From the NCBI GenBank assembly GCA_037178975.1, contig JASJZH010000006.1:5208001-5272000 (forward strand): a DNA stretch of 64,000 bases, given 5' to 3'. The notes beneath the pieces were generated by a model. That model made no database searches. It had not been told where the DNA came from and saw only the letters and a list, made by a program, of their open reading frames with translations. Made by a program: the position numbers and the translations under genes. Source of the stretch: Oscheius tipulae (lineage: Eukaryota; Nematoda; Chromadorea; Rhabditida; Rhabditidae). Positions within the stretch are counted from its first letter, which is position 1; the number at the start of each line of letters is the position of its first letter. Positions 45,815 to 57,174 of this stretch are shown piece after piece.

Positions 45815-47745
45815 ATGTACATACTTCCTATCCTGTTTCTTCTCTTCCAATTCGTCTCTTCTGCGAAGATCATAGTTTTCAACCCACGCTTCGGTTATAG
45901 TCATGTGAATTTCATGGGTAGGATGGCTGATGAACTCCAATTGGCTGGTCATAATGTTGTCCGTTTGATTTGTTGACTAAATTATAAGAGGCGTTCAGAC
46001 TGTACTACAAACTTCGATTAACATCAATTCTCAAGATACTGGTTCGAAACACGCGCGTGTTCGTCTGGTTATAGGTGATCTTTATCTGAAAGTGTTCAGG
46101 TCATCGTCATAAAGGAAGACGACAACACTGTGCAAGCTGGTAAAGGATATGCGTCCGAGGGTTTTTGGAATTCGATTTGGACGGCGTCATTATATAATCC
46201 CATACCAGTTCTGGGACCGATACCTCACATGAAAAAGATGTTCCGAGCAGGATGTGAAAGTAAAATTTTGCTTGTTGTAAGAGTTATTTCGACTATTGAG
46301 ATATGCTGAATCAACGAGAGCTGTTGGAGCAATTGAAAAATGAGAAGTTTGATCTCGGAATCACAGAGCTATTCGACTTCAGTGCAATGCGTAAGATTAA
46401 CTAAAAATCTTGTTTATAAAATTTTCAGCTCTGTTTCACGAAATCGGCGTTAGAAACATTGTTGGGGCTAGCACCTTGGTAATCATGGAAGGAGCAGCAC
46501 TTGCTTCTGGACTGCCACTCTTTAGCAGCTATATTCCTGGTACGTTCGGATTGCAAACAATTTGAACAAATGCTTTCAGGGTCGCAAAGTGTTGCCACCG
46601 ACGATGGCAGCATTTCGAGTCGGTTTATCAACGCCGTGTTCACTTACTGCTCATTCAAGTTCCAAAACGACTTTGCCATGGACATTCAAGAACTTATGGA
46701 TGAGAGATATCCGGAAGCTCCAAAAATTTGGGTGAGAATGTCCATTTTGTGTTTATATCTTTGCAGGATACCGTGGGAAACATGAGCATTTTGTTCACCA
46801 ATGCCGATCCGCTGCTCGACTTCCCGAAACCCACGCTCCACAAAATTGTTGATCTTGGAGGAATAGGTCTTAGACAGCCGAAACGCCTCGACGAAGTTGG
46901 TTAACCAGGTATAATATCAAGCAAGATGTTTAAGAACTTTGACAAAATGCTCAGTCTTCGTAACAAAACTGTCTTAATCTCTTTCGGCAGTCTGGCCCCG
47001 TCAACGACAATGTTGCTGGAAATGAAAAGTACGCTTGTTAACACTTTCAAAAGGTGAGTTCAATCACTTCAATCTCATCAAACTAGCTCAGATTCCCAGA
47101 GGCTACGTTTATTTGGAAGTACGAAGATCCTACTGATTCGATTGCTGATAGTGTTGACAATCTTATTCTCACGAAATGGGCTCCTCAAAACGACCTTCTT
47201 GCGGATCCTCGCCTATCCTTTTTCGTTACACACGGTGGGGTAGGGAGCACTTTTGAGGGTGCCGCTCATGGTGTTCCAATGGCACTGTTCCCGCTCTTTG
47301 GTGATCAGATGAGAAATGCGCGTATGGCCGAGAGAAGCGGATTTGGTGAGCTATGCTATCATCGTTATCACGAAAGGCTCATTCAGGTTTTGTGTGCCTC
47401 AAAAAAGAGTTGATGGACGAAAAACGGTTCGAAGAAATCATCAGACGAGGTCTGTACGATGCTAATCTGCAAGCAGGCGCAAAGAGAACATCAGCTCTGC
47501 TGAAAAAAAGACCTTTCCAGCCGAAAGAACTCCTCTTGAAGTACATTGATCTCGCTCTGGAATTAGGTCCTAGTGCTCTTTTGTCACCCCAGGGCAGAAA
47601 TTTGTCTTTTATCGTGTATTATAACTTGGATCTCATTACGTTTTGTGTATCATTTGTTCTCATATTATTGTATGTTGTCATATCCATTGCACGAAAATTA
47701 TTCTCGTTGTTCACACGTACCTCCACAAAGCAGAAGAAACATTGA
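45815..47745 (+). CDS. UDP-glucuronosyltransferase
   Basis: ER-membrane glycosyltransferase of family GT1 that conjugates small lipophilic compounds with a UDP-sugar. Exons 45815-45958, 45999-46067, 46100-46259, 46301-46390, 46429-46539, 46580-46731, 46767-46895, 46935-47053, 47092-47345 and 47387-47745 give 528 residues, normal for the family. There is a signal peptide (MYILPILFLLFQFVSSAKI), then the catalytic His in GYSHVNF, an acceptor-binding N-terminal half, and the donor-binding signature WAPQNDLLADPRLSFF with THGGVGSTFEGAAHG and FPLFGDQ. A C-terminal membrane helix (SFVLILLYVVISIA) and a basic Lys-rich tail complete it. All key residues are present. The stop TGA shares its A with a poly(A) signal, and the gene is tail-to-tail with the collagen. 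Confidence 0.92.
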
Positions 47746-47750
47746 ATAAA
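47745..47750 (+). terminator. poly(A) signal overlapping the UGT stop codon
   Basis: The sequence TGAATAAA merges the UGT stop (47743-47745) with AATAAA. Cleavage would fall inside the last exon of the collagen gene on the other strand, whose stop codon is at 47751-47753. Confidence 0.6.
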
Positions 47751-48926
47751 TTAATGCAGTTTTCGGTAGGGATGTCTACTGTCACGTGTAGGGCATTTGC
47801 AGTACTGGAAAGAGTTGAAATATGTTTGATTGGAAACCTACGGTTGCATCATCGCCAGGTTTTCCACGTGGTCCTTGTAATCCTTCTGCCCCGTCAGATC
47901 CAGCGGCTCCAGCATAACCCATGACTCCTTCAAGTCCTGCTGGTCCAGACGCTCCTAGTCCAGGTATAGCGGCTTGACCCGGAGGTCCAGGTGTGCCTGG
48001 GGCACCCAGAGATCCCGGTGGCCCACGCGGTCCTTTGCGTGAAATCGGCTGCTCTCGATCGTCCCCGCGACCACCAGGCTTTCCAGAAATACCGTTCTTT
48101 CCTGGCTCTCCAGGTGAACCCTGAACCAGTTGTTTGAATCGTTCCGTGGCTTTGATATACCATATTACCAGGCCTCCCAGGCATTCCAGGCATTCCAGGC
48201 ATCCCAGGTTGGCCTCGAGCTCCCCTCAATCCTCTCATACCTGATAGACCAGTTTTTCCCTCCTTTCCAGGTGGACCTACAAGATAAATTTCTATGATTT
48301 TGAATACAAAGACCATTTGGGCAACGTGTACAGACAGGATACGGAGAAGGCCTCACATCGGTATTATCAATGCCATCCATTCCATCCCTTCCAGGAATAC
48401 CATCAATTCCATCAGACCCTGAAAAGCTGATTAAGAACAGTTATTTTTGTTACTACCTTGTGGTCCTTCGGGTCCAGGAGCACCAGGGGCACAAGTGTTT
48501 ACAGCGTTACACTGACAGAAATCAGACGGAATAGAGGAGCCGATATCGTGAAATGAGAATGGTCTTTGAAGTGGAGGCTCACTATGAACAGCTGTAAGCT
48601 TTTGTTCACTCTACACATTTTAACTTACTCTCGGAAGGGGGTGGCGTTTGCGTACCACTTGCACCATACGCTCCATACTGTCGGCGAGATCTCGTCGCTG
48701 GAGTACCTGCACCCATACGCATCATTTTCTCCCAGCTGTCATCGGTTAAACTCTGATACCTGGTTATGGGTTGGTTGTTTCAAACCTTGAACACAATTAT
48801 GTCTTTGTCTAGCTCCTTCCACATTAGGGTGACTTCGTTGTACATCCAGAAAACTGACAGTAAAGAACAGAGCAAAGTTGTTCCGGATAGAGCAATGGTA
48901 GCAGTAGAAGCTGCCGCGAGACCCAT
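47751..48926 (-). CDS. cuticle collagen
   Basis: Nematode cuticular collagen, secreted by the hypodermis into the exoskeleton. ATG at 48924-48926, stop at 47751-47753, several short introns. The N-terminal non-collagen domain has a hydrophobic signal anchor (MGLAAASTATIALSGTT ... LLSVFW) and homology-box-like spacing. A subtilisin-type cleavage site follows as RSRRQ in ATRSRRQYGAYG, and then a Cys-containing linker (FCQCNAVNTCAPG). Gly-X-Y blocks follow, rich in GMPGMPGMPGRPG-type repeats and broken by an unusual cysteine-bearing segment CTRCPNGLC. The C-terminus is YCKCPTR with a ten-residue extension. A TATA box lies 41 bases upstream of the ATG. I could not fix every exon edge in the Gly-X-Y region. 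Confidence 0.85.
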
Positions 48927-49376
48927 CTTGGACTGAACTAGACTCCAACCTACCCTCTCTTTATATACCTCGCGGAGGCAATAACGCTTTTCCGTACTTT
49001 TCCGTCCGATTAAGACGCCCAACCTTTCAACGAACTCATTTTACGACAAAGTCCGCTAAGAGCGGCCTTTTACGGTTGTTTAAGGTGCACCTAAACGAGG
49101 ATCTAATGAAACAAGATTTGTGAAAAGATGGGGGCTAGCCGACATTTTCAGGCAAACCTTCAAAATTGATCTTACGTCAACGCTAGTTTTCTCGATTTCG
49201 CGTGCGTTTTGTCTTGCGTGAGAATGTAGGCAGCTTGATTGTTTGCATCTCTTTCTACTGTTTGTCCTCTGTGCCGCTTCGCGGTCCTTGCCGTTGACTT
49301 CCCCATTGGCTTCCTGTCTCTCTCGGATTGTTTCCTGGCACATCTTCTTTACACTTTCTTAACCAAATTGCAGTAA
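48927..49376. other. divergent intergenic region, collagen and Ig gene
   Basis: 450 bases with the collagen promoter on the left and, at the right end, an AAATTGCAG acceptor four bases before the Ig-gene ATG. The minus-strand open frame at 49080-49343 has no supporting splice or homology evidence. Confidence 0.45.
48960..48967 (-). promoter_or_regulatory. TATA box of the collagen gene
   Basis: Minus-strand TATATAAA, 41 bases before the collagen ATG at 48926, so the 5' UTR must be very short. Confidence 0.6.
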
Positions 49377-50141
49377 ATGGACCGCTACTCTCCCCAACCT
49401 CCACCTCGATCGTACAGTCATTTGAACGTTGACTGCAGCGAAGGAATCATTCGTCCTACTCCTCAAAGGAGCCCTCTTACAAAGGTATTATTGTTTAGAC
49501 TAAAAATAGAGCCACTTCTTCAATTTTTTCGTTATTTTTTGGCACTTTTAAAATTTCCAAATAAGTAACAAATTACACTTTGAACTAGTGAAACCGTACC
49601 AGTCAAGAGCTAAAACCAAGTAACAAAGTAGCCACCTATAAAAGAAGACGATTGAAACATCCGATTAATGTTTTCCAGCAAGTCAACCAGCTTGCATATG
49701 AGATTCCAAAGAACAAATACGCGCAGAACCCTTGGAATTACGCTCCCGAGTTCCTCAAGGTTTGTTCTACAAACATTCATCAATCGAGTTCTCTTACAAT
49801 TATAGGTTTTCGGCGACGTCAGAGTTCACGTGGGTGGAAAAGCTGTTTTTGATTGCGTCCTACTAGGAAGTCCCCGACCAAAGGTACAACTTGTTCCCTC
49901 GTGTATCTATTATGAAATCTAGGTTTGCTGGCTGTTCAATGAGGAAAAGATGAGATTTACCGATGTCACAATTGAAGACACATCCGATGTTTGCCGCATT
50001 ACCATTCCCTATGTCCAACCTCATCATTTTGGTTTGTATTGTTCTTGACTGCAAGGAAGTCAATTTTCAGGAGAGTACACCGTTCTTTGCGAAAATGAAG
50101 TTGGTCGTGCTGTGGCTTCCGCTCAGCTACTCCCACTGTAA
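49377..50141 (+). CDS. short intracellular Ig-domain (I-set) protein
   Basis: Protein with one I-set immunoglobulin domain and no signal peptide, like the cytoplasmic Ig domains of muscle giants (titin, UNC-89, kettin). Five exons (49377-49484, 49679-49759, 49806-49883, 49923-50031, 50071-50141) give 148 residues. An N-terminal Pro/Ser/Arg-rich tail is followed by a linker (YEIPKNKYAQNPWNYAPEF), then the Ig domain. Cysteines stand in VFDCVLLGSP and VLCENEVG, with the core tryptophan in CWLF and the tyrosine-corner variant HHFGEYTVLC. It could be a small sarcomere or dense-body component. It may also be a fragment of a larger gene, but the start acceptor and clean stop suggest a complete small gene. 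Partner and function unknown. Confidence 0.8.
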
Positions 50142-50318
50142 CTTTGGTCTTGTACATTCTTCATATTGCAATCTTTTATTAAAACTAATTAAAAGAACTC
50201 GTACAACAGGGAGATTGGTTATTCTAACATATTAATGCTGGACTGGAAGTGGTACCCGATTTGTGCAAATAGACGAAATACTGTTTCAAAAAATACTGGT
50301 AAGACGCAATAGACACGT

Positions 50319-51928
50319 CTAATCGTCCTTTGCCGTTCCATTGGCAGTTACAGCGGCATCCGCTTGTCCAAAGAGAGCAGTAGCTTTCACGGAAAAGAGA
50401 GCGAGACCAAAAGATAAAAGACCTAAATGGCTACCAACAGCTGAAATCCAGTTCCAGATTCGTCCAAAGGTGGAATGCCTAAAAAATGTGAAATGTTCTT
50501 GTCATTAGAAACTACTTTTTCTCCAAAGCAGCTGGGTTAAGAGGTGGTCCAGGTTGAAGATTGTACATCGTGTCCAGAACAAGGTCTTGGAAAAAAGTAG
50601 GCATACAACTAAGAGGGATAAAACAGAAGATGGCATCCCAACCAGCAGCATATCTAAAGTTGATTTCTAAGTTTCACTATTGAACACTTGCCTCAGTCGT
50701 GGCCAAGCACCGAAAATAGCATGTTCGTAACAGGACACAACCCATTGTAGATTGGGATTGGCAACGATATTGACTCCATTCTGCCAAGCAATTTTGACTG
50801 AAAGCGTCTTTCATCTTTGAATAACTTTCCAACACACAGTTTTGGAAGTATTTGTCTCCGTACTCTTCCTTCACACTGAACGGCAGCTGCCCCCATATCC
50901 TGTTGATTCTTCCGTGTTGAGCTTCCTCGCTGAGAAGTTCAGTTTTGAAACATCCCGGTTCCAAAACGTGAACCGACACTCCGAATGGCCTCATTTCCAA
51001 TCTAAAAGATTTCTAATAGTGCGAATTCCAGATTAACTACCTCAAACAATCCATATAAGCTTCAACAGCAAACTTTGCAGTCACGTAGGGAGCGACAAAC
51101 TTTCCATGTAGACGTCCAGCAGTTGAGCCCATAGTGACGATTCTTCCCTGGAATTCATTTACGTAGATAGCTAAAAAAAATCTCTTACTCTGCTAGCTTT
51201 CACAAGAGGGAGGAAAGCGTGACACACTCTAACAGCTCCCATGGTGTTCACATTGAGTGATAGTTGATATTCAGCAGTTGTGCACCAGTCATCCGGACCG
51301 AAGGTGGTGAAGATTCCGGCATTGTTCACTACTCCATGCAAAAGACCTCCCTAAAGCATATGTTAGTAGTAAATCAAAACTATGCTTACTGTCTTGTTCA
51401 AAACATTGTCTACTTGAGCTCTAGCAGCAGCAACACTCTCGTCATTTGTGATGTCGATTTTGACCACATGAAGATCACCGAATCCTTTCTGTTTGCTGCC
51501 AAAGTGTTGTTGTTGAAGACTCTCGCCACCCTGAAACTCATTTGTTCACACTTTGTTGAAACCGATATTTGTCATTAACAGTGCCATTTTCGTGATTGTG
51601 GCGATTTGGACACACAGATAACCTTGAAAACAATCAGACTCTTGCGAATTACGCTCTAAGGTGGTCGAGGTAGACGGGAATGATATGTGTGGCACTACCA
51701 GTTTTGAAGGGTGTTCATAGAAAAACTTACTGTCTCGGTGTAGCAGCCAGCGAAGACATTGACCCCTTGCGAAAGAAGTCGAAGAGCAAGTAGACGACCG
51801 AAGCCGCTGTCGCATCCGGTAATAAAGACGTATCGGTTCTTCATAGAAATGTACAGACTTTCGAGGATGATTCTTCGGAATAGGAAGTAACCTATGACCA
51901 TGGCAGCGAGGTAATAGAGCCAAATCAT
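50319..51928 (-). CDS. short-chain dehydrogenase, retinol/17-beta-HSD6 type
   Basis: NAD(P)-dependent membrane-anchored oxidoreductase of the SDR9C (RDH/HSD17B6-like) group; such enzymes oxidise or reduce retinoids or steroids at the ER. ATG at 51926-51928 directly after a TTTACAG acceptor, stop at 50319-50321, several exons. An N-terminal membrane anchor ([17 protein letters not shown]) precedes the cofactor motif [10 protein letters not shown]. Then NNAGI, the structural Asn/Ser region, and the catalytic YVTAK occur in order, followed by [15 protein letters not shown], typical of the group. The C-terminal exon ends with a hydrophobic stretch and a polar tail (TANGTAKDD). The substrate cannot be told from sequence; C. 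elegans has several dhs relatives. Confidence 0.88.
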
Positions 51929-54919
51929 CCTGTAAACTGAATGTGAGTCTTCGTGAAGGTTCAACTATAAAAAGATGTATAGTTCGCGATGGCCTATACA
52001 TACGTATTGTGTCTATAGAAAAAGGGAAGACGATCATGGAAAACAATAGGCAACAGAACCTTAACGCGAATTACTGTAACACATGAAATTTGAAACCTTC
52101 TGAAGTTATTATGCTCCAAGGTGGTGTGATGTCAACGAGGGAAAACAATACTATGTATCAAGAATCGAAAGACTAAACGGATAGGCCTGACATAGGTTTT
52201 TTGAGCCCCCTCAGTCGGAGTGATTTATTTACGCAGTGCATTCACTTTCTACGAAGAGTTTATGTGGGTCAGCCTGACGGATAACAGAAGGATGGATCTG
52301 AACAGTTGCATCTTTTCTTTTATACCAGTTGGAAATTGAGCAGAAGTCATGCGGCCAGTCTGAATGACCCGCCTACTATTGGGCAGAGGTCACAAAAAGA
52401 GCGATGACCTGTCCTCAGATAGGAAGCAGAAATCAGAGCAGACTCTCTTAGTCATGAGGAAATATGAACATCGGAACTGACTCAGAGCTCATGTAAACAT
52501 TGACGCTAAGTCTGCTGACCAGTGCAAGTATTTTCTAATTAGTAATCGGAGAGATAGTCTATTGAAAAAAAGCGAAAGGACAGATTGTGCGCGCCGTTTC
52601 TTCTGCTGGTCGTTTATCACAACATACGAATATTGCTTCGAGGTTACAAAGAGGAATTCTCGGTAGCCGTTGGGTACATGAGAGTAGGTGTTCTAAGTGA
52701 GCGCCCGGGGTCGCGACCCAAGTCTGCGCCATCCGACGAACGGTCACTATTTCTCCATCTGTGTACATAGTCCCCAGAAGGTAAGCGAGACGGCTTTTCA
52801 CGGTTAAGGTCAGTCGGCTGGCCGGCCGCACCGGTCACCCGGTCACAACACCGGTCTTTGTTTGGGCTTTCGACGAGGGCAGATGAAACAACTGAAATAC
52901 CGACGACAACAGTTTCTCTAAACCCCCAAACCATTGTTACAGCACTTATCTTTGAATTCGACTTCAAAACAAACCAAAGACTTGGGTTTTCTGTTGTCTT
53001 GTTCTCCTAGTTTTTCAATTGGTCTTTGCTTTGTTTGGGAATAACATTTTTCAATCACAAATGTCTTACTGTTTCCATGATTTGCAGTACAGTTTACTTT
53101 ACAGACTCACCCCTTACAGACTGAACCTGTATTATTTCTCGTGTTTTTGTCCTCAGTGTTCAGCTACACTTCTAGATACAGAACCCTAAGAAAGTTCTTT
53201 TTCGCTCCATTTGTTGGAATGCTCCACTCTCCGACGTCCACTTGCAACAAGAGATCTTGAGAAATCTCCCGTGTGGTTATCTCTAGATGTTGTCGCGTTT
53301 ATTTAAGTGTGAGATCCCTCTGCAGATGGTAGGCGTTATGAATCCGGTCGCTGCTATTTCAGGTGTCGATTTTGGCCGTATGCCGTTTCGGAGACAAAAG
53401 GAAGGAACCTGCTACGTTCAGATGAAATTGCTACATTTGAATAATACGCAACATTTGACTGCGTTTTGAAACGGTTTCGCGTTTCGGCCAGGGCTTTTAT
53501 GACAAAATAACCAAATGTACTTGAACTCTGTTGGCCGTTTTCGTTAGAAGACGGTGTTATTTTCTTCTGAATTGGTACAAACCAAATTGACTGAAATAAA
53601 ACTTTTCATTCTGTCTGTTACTAAAAAGCTAGCATACGAACGGTAACTATGACGGATAACAAAATACTCGTTGTCAATGAACGTTCAGAATTCAGTTTCT
53701 ACTTATTCGACTTCAAATTAAAGTTATGATACCGAAAAAAAAGCAAATTATCGAATGGGAGAAAAGAAGGCCCCTTTGCCATGCTCTGCTAGACGTACCA
53801 AGACACCACCACAGGCTGGGCGATGGTCGACGTTGGAATTTTTCATCCAGCTCTAACAAGAAAATCGTTTTTGCATCTACCCAGTCTTGCGTTGCACTAT
53901 CAAAGACCCGTTTCTAAGTCGAGCGATAAGTGAAAGCCGCTCTCTTGCGCAAATCAGCTAAAAAGGAAGAAAAGAAACAATAATGCGATTATAAAACTTT
54001 TGATCTTTCGTTTTGGAATGAAGTGTGAAAAGGCTAATATTACGTTTAAAAAACAATTTCCAGACCTAAAAAGCTGACAGCGAAGCATTATGAGCACCTG
54101 ACAATGAACATTAGGGAATTCTAAAGCATTAAAGTAGGGATAGCAACGACAATACCAGTTTCATTTTAGAAGTTTGTAATTGAATCTTTTCCATAAGGCG
54201 AAAATATCACACGAAATGTTTGCATTGGATCTTGAAAAGAATTATGTTCTGCCGAAGAATAAATGAGTTGTATAATGTGGTGGCATAAGAGATAGCAGCG
54301 ATTCTAATGATAAACAAGCGTTCTGATGATGGTGCTGGGGCATCGATTAACGGAGATCTCGGAACGGGGAAGAAAAAAGTGTCACAAAAAAACGGGTAGC
54401 GCGTTTTTTTTTTTGAACGGTCAAGAATGTGATATAGAGAAGAAAGCAAGAGAACTATTTGTCCTTAACAGCACTGCAAAGAGAGAGAAAAGACAGAAGC
54501 TCCACTGAATTTTGCATACTCCAGATATTTCTGTTGTAAATGATGTTCGTCCCTTTTCATTTTTCTCTTTTTGTGACAAACTGACAGTTACAATGTATTC
54601 TATTTAAAATCTAGCACAGTGAATTTGCCTTCTCCACAACGGAAACACTCCCACAGTGTTGTGCTGCCATGATGCAACTCGTTTTTCTTATCTCTACGTC
54701 CTCAAGGCTATGCTTCCGTTACGTAACATGGAGAAATCGCTCACAGGGAAGCTTTATCGTCGAATGTCCGCCTAATATCTCTAGGTTGCACATGTTCTAT
54801 CGCTTTCAACAACCTGCTACGATAGCCACCTGTGGGCGGAGGGCACCGCAAGGACAAAGGCTTTGAACTGCCTATAAAAGAGGCGGCAGATCTGGAAAAA
54901 GCCAGCATCTTCTCAGATC
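51929..54919. other. long intergenic region, no gene seen
   Basis: About 3.0 kb between divergent genes. Open frames here are short and unsupported. A GC-rich patch with GGCCGGCC-type sequence lies near 52815-52850. The part from about 53.5 to 54.6 kb is purine-rich on the plus strand. The promoter of the 54920 gene occupies the last 50 bases. Confidence 0.45.
54873..54880 (+). promoter_or_regulatory. TATA box of the left Gly/Pro/Cys-rich gene
   Basis: TATAAAAG, 47 bases before the ATG at 54920. The paralogue at 57134 has the identical octamer 40 bases before its ATG. Confidence 0.7.
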
Positions 54920-55585
54920 ATGCAGAAGCTCGTTCTCTTGGCTCTCTTCGGAGTTTCTCAAGCATTCCTCCTCGGAGGCGGTGGTGGCTGCGGATGCGCC
55001 CCTCCCCCTCCTCCTTGCGGATGCGGAGGGTACGGTTTTCTCTTTCCTTCTTATTTGAGATTTTCAACCGCTATATTTGTTCGCATTTATTATTTCCTTT
55101 TTTTCAGTGGACTTCCTCCTCTCTCCCTCCCTTCTTTCTCTCTCCCTAGCTTCGGTGGCGGTGGATGCGGATGTGCACCTCCTCCTCCTCCCTGTGGATG
55201 GTTCGTTTTCAGTCCTATAGAGACCTTTGCATCATTTTCAGTGCTCCCCCTCTCCCTCCCCCTCCTCCTCCTAGCTGCGGATGCGCTCCTCCTCCAGCTC
55301 CTTGTGGATGCGGAGCTCCTCCCCCTCCTCCTCCTCCTCCCCCTGCTCCCTGCGGTGGAGCCCCTATCGGAGGTGGATGCGGAGCCGGACCTGCACCTGG
55401 AGGATACGCTCAGGTAAACATCCTATATGTTGCATGACTAACATTTGGTTTTTCAGGCTCCCCCTCCTCCTCCTCCCTTCCAGCCCGCTCAGCCCGCTGG
55501 AGGATACGCCCAGGCTGGACCCGCTCCTGGAGGATACGCTCCCCAGGCCCCCGTCGGCAACTCCTACGCCGTTGGAGGAAAGTAA
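54920..55585 (+). CDS. secreted Gly/Pro/Cys-rich protein, probable cuticle component (left paralogue)
   Basis: Low-complexity secreted protein, likely part of the cuticle or another extracellular lining. Four exons (54920-55029, 55108-55200, 55242-55413, 55457-55585) give 167 residues. Signal peptide MQKLVLLALFGVSQAF; then Gly-rich stretches with CGCAPPPPPCGCGG modules, a GLPPLSLPSF segment, polyproline runs separated by CGCG, and GPAPGGYAQ repeats. The C-terminus is GNSYAVGGK. The layout, signal peptide, exon phases and C-terminus match the minus-strand gene at 56434-57134, so the two are paralogues in tail-to-tail orientation. A poly(A) signal AATAAA is at 55654. Proline-codon runs make the exact exon edges in the middle less certain. 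No enzymatic domain. Confidence 0.82.
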
Positions 55586-56433
55586 TTTCATTATGCTCCT
55601 GGGCTTCGCCATATCTGTATATTATGTCCTTCATTCCGCTCATCACAAGCGAGAATAAATTATCAATATCATCAAATGTTTTGTAACTGTATCAGGGGTG
55701 TACGCAGGGAATCGACGAAATATAGCAAATTTGCAGAACGGTACAACTCTTACAATCAAATTGTTCACATGCACCATATGCCAATGCGTTAACTTTACAA
55801 GCCACTCTTATTGCATCGAAGTAGTTTGAATTGCTCCTTAGAGAAGAACACAGTGCTCCAACCAGACAACTGTTGTATGCAGCTTACTTATATTTTTGGC
55901 ACAATAGTACTCGGTAATGTGTGCAGTTTAACAATGGTAACATTTTCAAGCAGTAACTTAGCATCGCTGAAGTTTTTCTAAGCGTGACCTAGTATCAGTT
56001 CAATTTCATCTATAATATTGACGAGCACCACAAAGTTTCAAAGTCTCTAAGTGCTATTGTATTACGAATAGTAAGTCTTGTGTTACGAATAGTAAGTCTT
56101 AAATTCAAAATTTCATGCCTGCCGGTACAGAGCCATGTAATAGAGTTGCATGAACCGGAGACGTACTCACCTGGCAAACTAGCCCTGTACTCTTTTTGCA
56201 ATTTGAAGCCTTTGACTCTCTGCTGTATTAACTTGTCAGGTTCAATCTTAGCTGAGACTTAGCAGAAAGATCCACGAAGTCATTATGAAGTTTATGTTAT
56301 CTCTAACTCCTGTTAGTGTAGTCTTTAGAAGTTTTTAAAGGTTTGATTATTGTAAAAGCCTTATTGAGTAAAATCACTTTTATTGCAATTAATGAGATAA
56401 CAGTATAGAGATATGACAGTGCTGCAACTCCGT
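55586..56433. other. region between the convergent paralogues
   Basis: 848 bases of A/T-rich sequence with the 3' UTRs of both secreted-protein genes and a short tandem repeat at 56062-56100. No coding sequence seen. Confidence 0.45.
56062..56100 (+). repeat. short direct repeat (18 bp, two copies)
   Basis: TTACGAATAGTAAGTCTT occurs at 56062-56079 and again at 56083-56100 with a three-base spacer. A recent local duplication of no evident function. Confidence 0.7.
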
Positions 56434-57134
56434 TTACTTTCCTCCGAGAGCGTAAGAATTTCCTTGGGGAGCGGAAACTGGAGCAGGGGCGGAATATTGA
56501 GGAGCCTGAGGGGCAGCAATAGGAGCGGGAGCAGAAAACTGAGGGGCCTGAGGGGCAGCGATAGGAGATTGAGAAGCCTGGAAGGGAGCAGGAGCAGCTT
56601 GGGCGTATCCCTGAAACCTTGATTGAGCATAGTCTACAAAAATACTTACCTGAGAAGGAGCGGGGAAAGCGGGAGCAAGAGCGTTGAAGCTGGGAGCAGG
56701 GAAAGAGGGGAAGGCAGGAGCCTGGGGAGCGGGGAAAGCAGGGGCAGTGGCGTATCCCTGAGGAGCAGGAGCAGGGAAAGCAGGGGCTCCTCCGCAAGGA
56801 GAGGCTCCGCAAGCAGGTCTGGGAGGAGGAGCACACGGGCAGGGAGGAGGAGGAGCACATCCGCAGCCGCCACCAATGGAAGGAAGGCTGAAACTTTACC
56901 GTTTACCATTTTCTTTAGTGCACTACCTAAGCTGAGGAAGCTGGATCGGGGGAAGTCCACCACATCCGCACGGAGGAGGGGGACTGTAAAATAAGTACGT
57001 CAATGAAAACGAAAATAAAAGAGCCTGAAAATAAAATAAAAAGATGAAACATACGGGCATCCGCATCCGCTGCTAGGGAGCAGGAAGGCACTAGAGACTC
57101 CGAGGAGAGCAGCAAAGACGAAGAGTTTCTGCAT
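56434..57134 (-). CDS. secreted Gly/Pro/Ala/Cys-rich protein, probable cuticle component (right paralogue)
   Basis: Paralogue of the gene at 54920, on the opposite strand. ATG at 57132-57134; exons 57055-57134 and 56927-56983, then two more, with the stop at 56434-56436. Signal peptide MQKLFVFAALLGVSSAF; then CGCP, PPPPCGCGGLPPIQLPQL, LPSIGGGCGCAPPPPC, and a longer Ala/Pro/Phe-rich half. That half has AFPAPQAP and QFSAPAPIAAPQAP repeats and ends GNSYALGGK. It shares with the left copy the signal peptide, the GLPP.LP segment, the CGCAPPPP block and the C-terminal motif, but has swapped most Gly-Gly-Tyr repeats for Ala-Pro-Phe repeats. TATAAAAG lies 40 bases upstream of the ATG. Likely structural, extracellular. 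Confidence 0.82.
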
Positions 57135-57166
57135 GATAGCGAATGCTACTGTCCGGATTTCTACGT

Positions 57167-57174
57167 CTTTTATA
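57167..57174 (-). promoter_or_regulatory. TATA box of the right Gly/Pro/Cys-rich gene
   Basis: Minus-strand TATAAAAG, 40 bases before the ATG at 57134. Confidence 0.7.

Noticed and set aside
55281-55658. Ser/Leu-rich open frames on both strands at 55.3-55.7 kb
   Set aside because: Shadows of the proline-codon-rich exons of the Gly/Pro/Cys gene.
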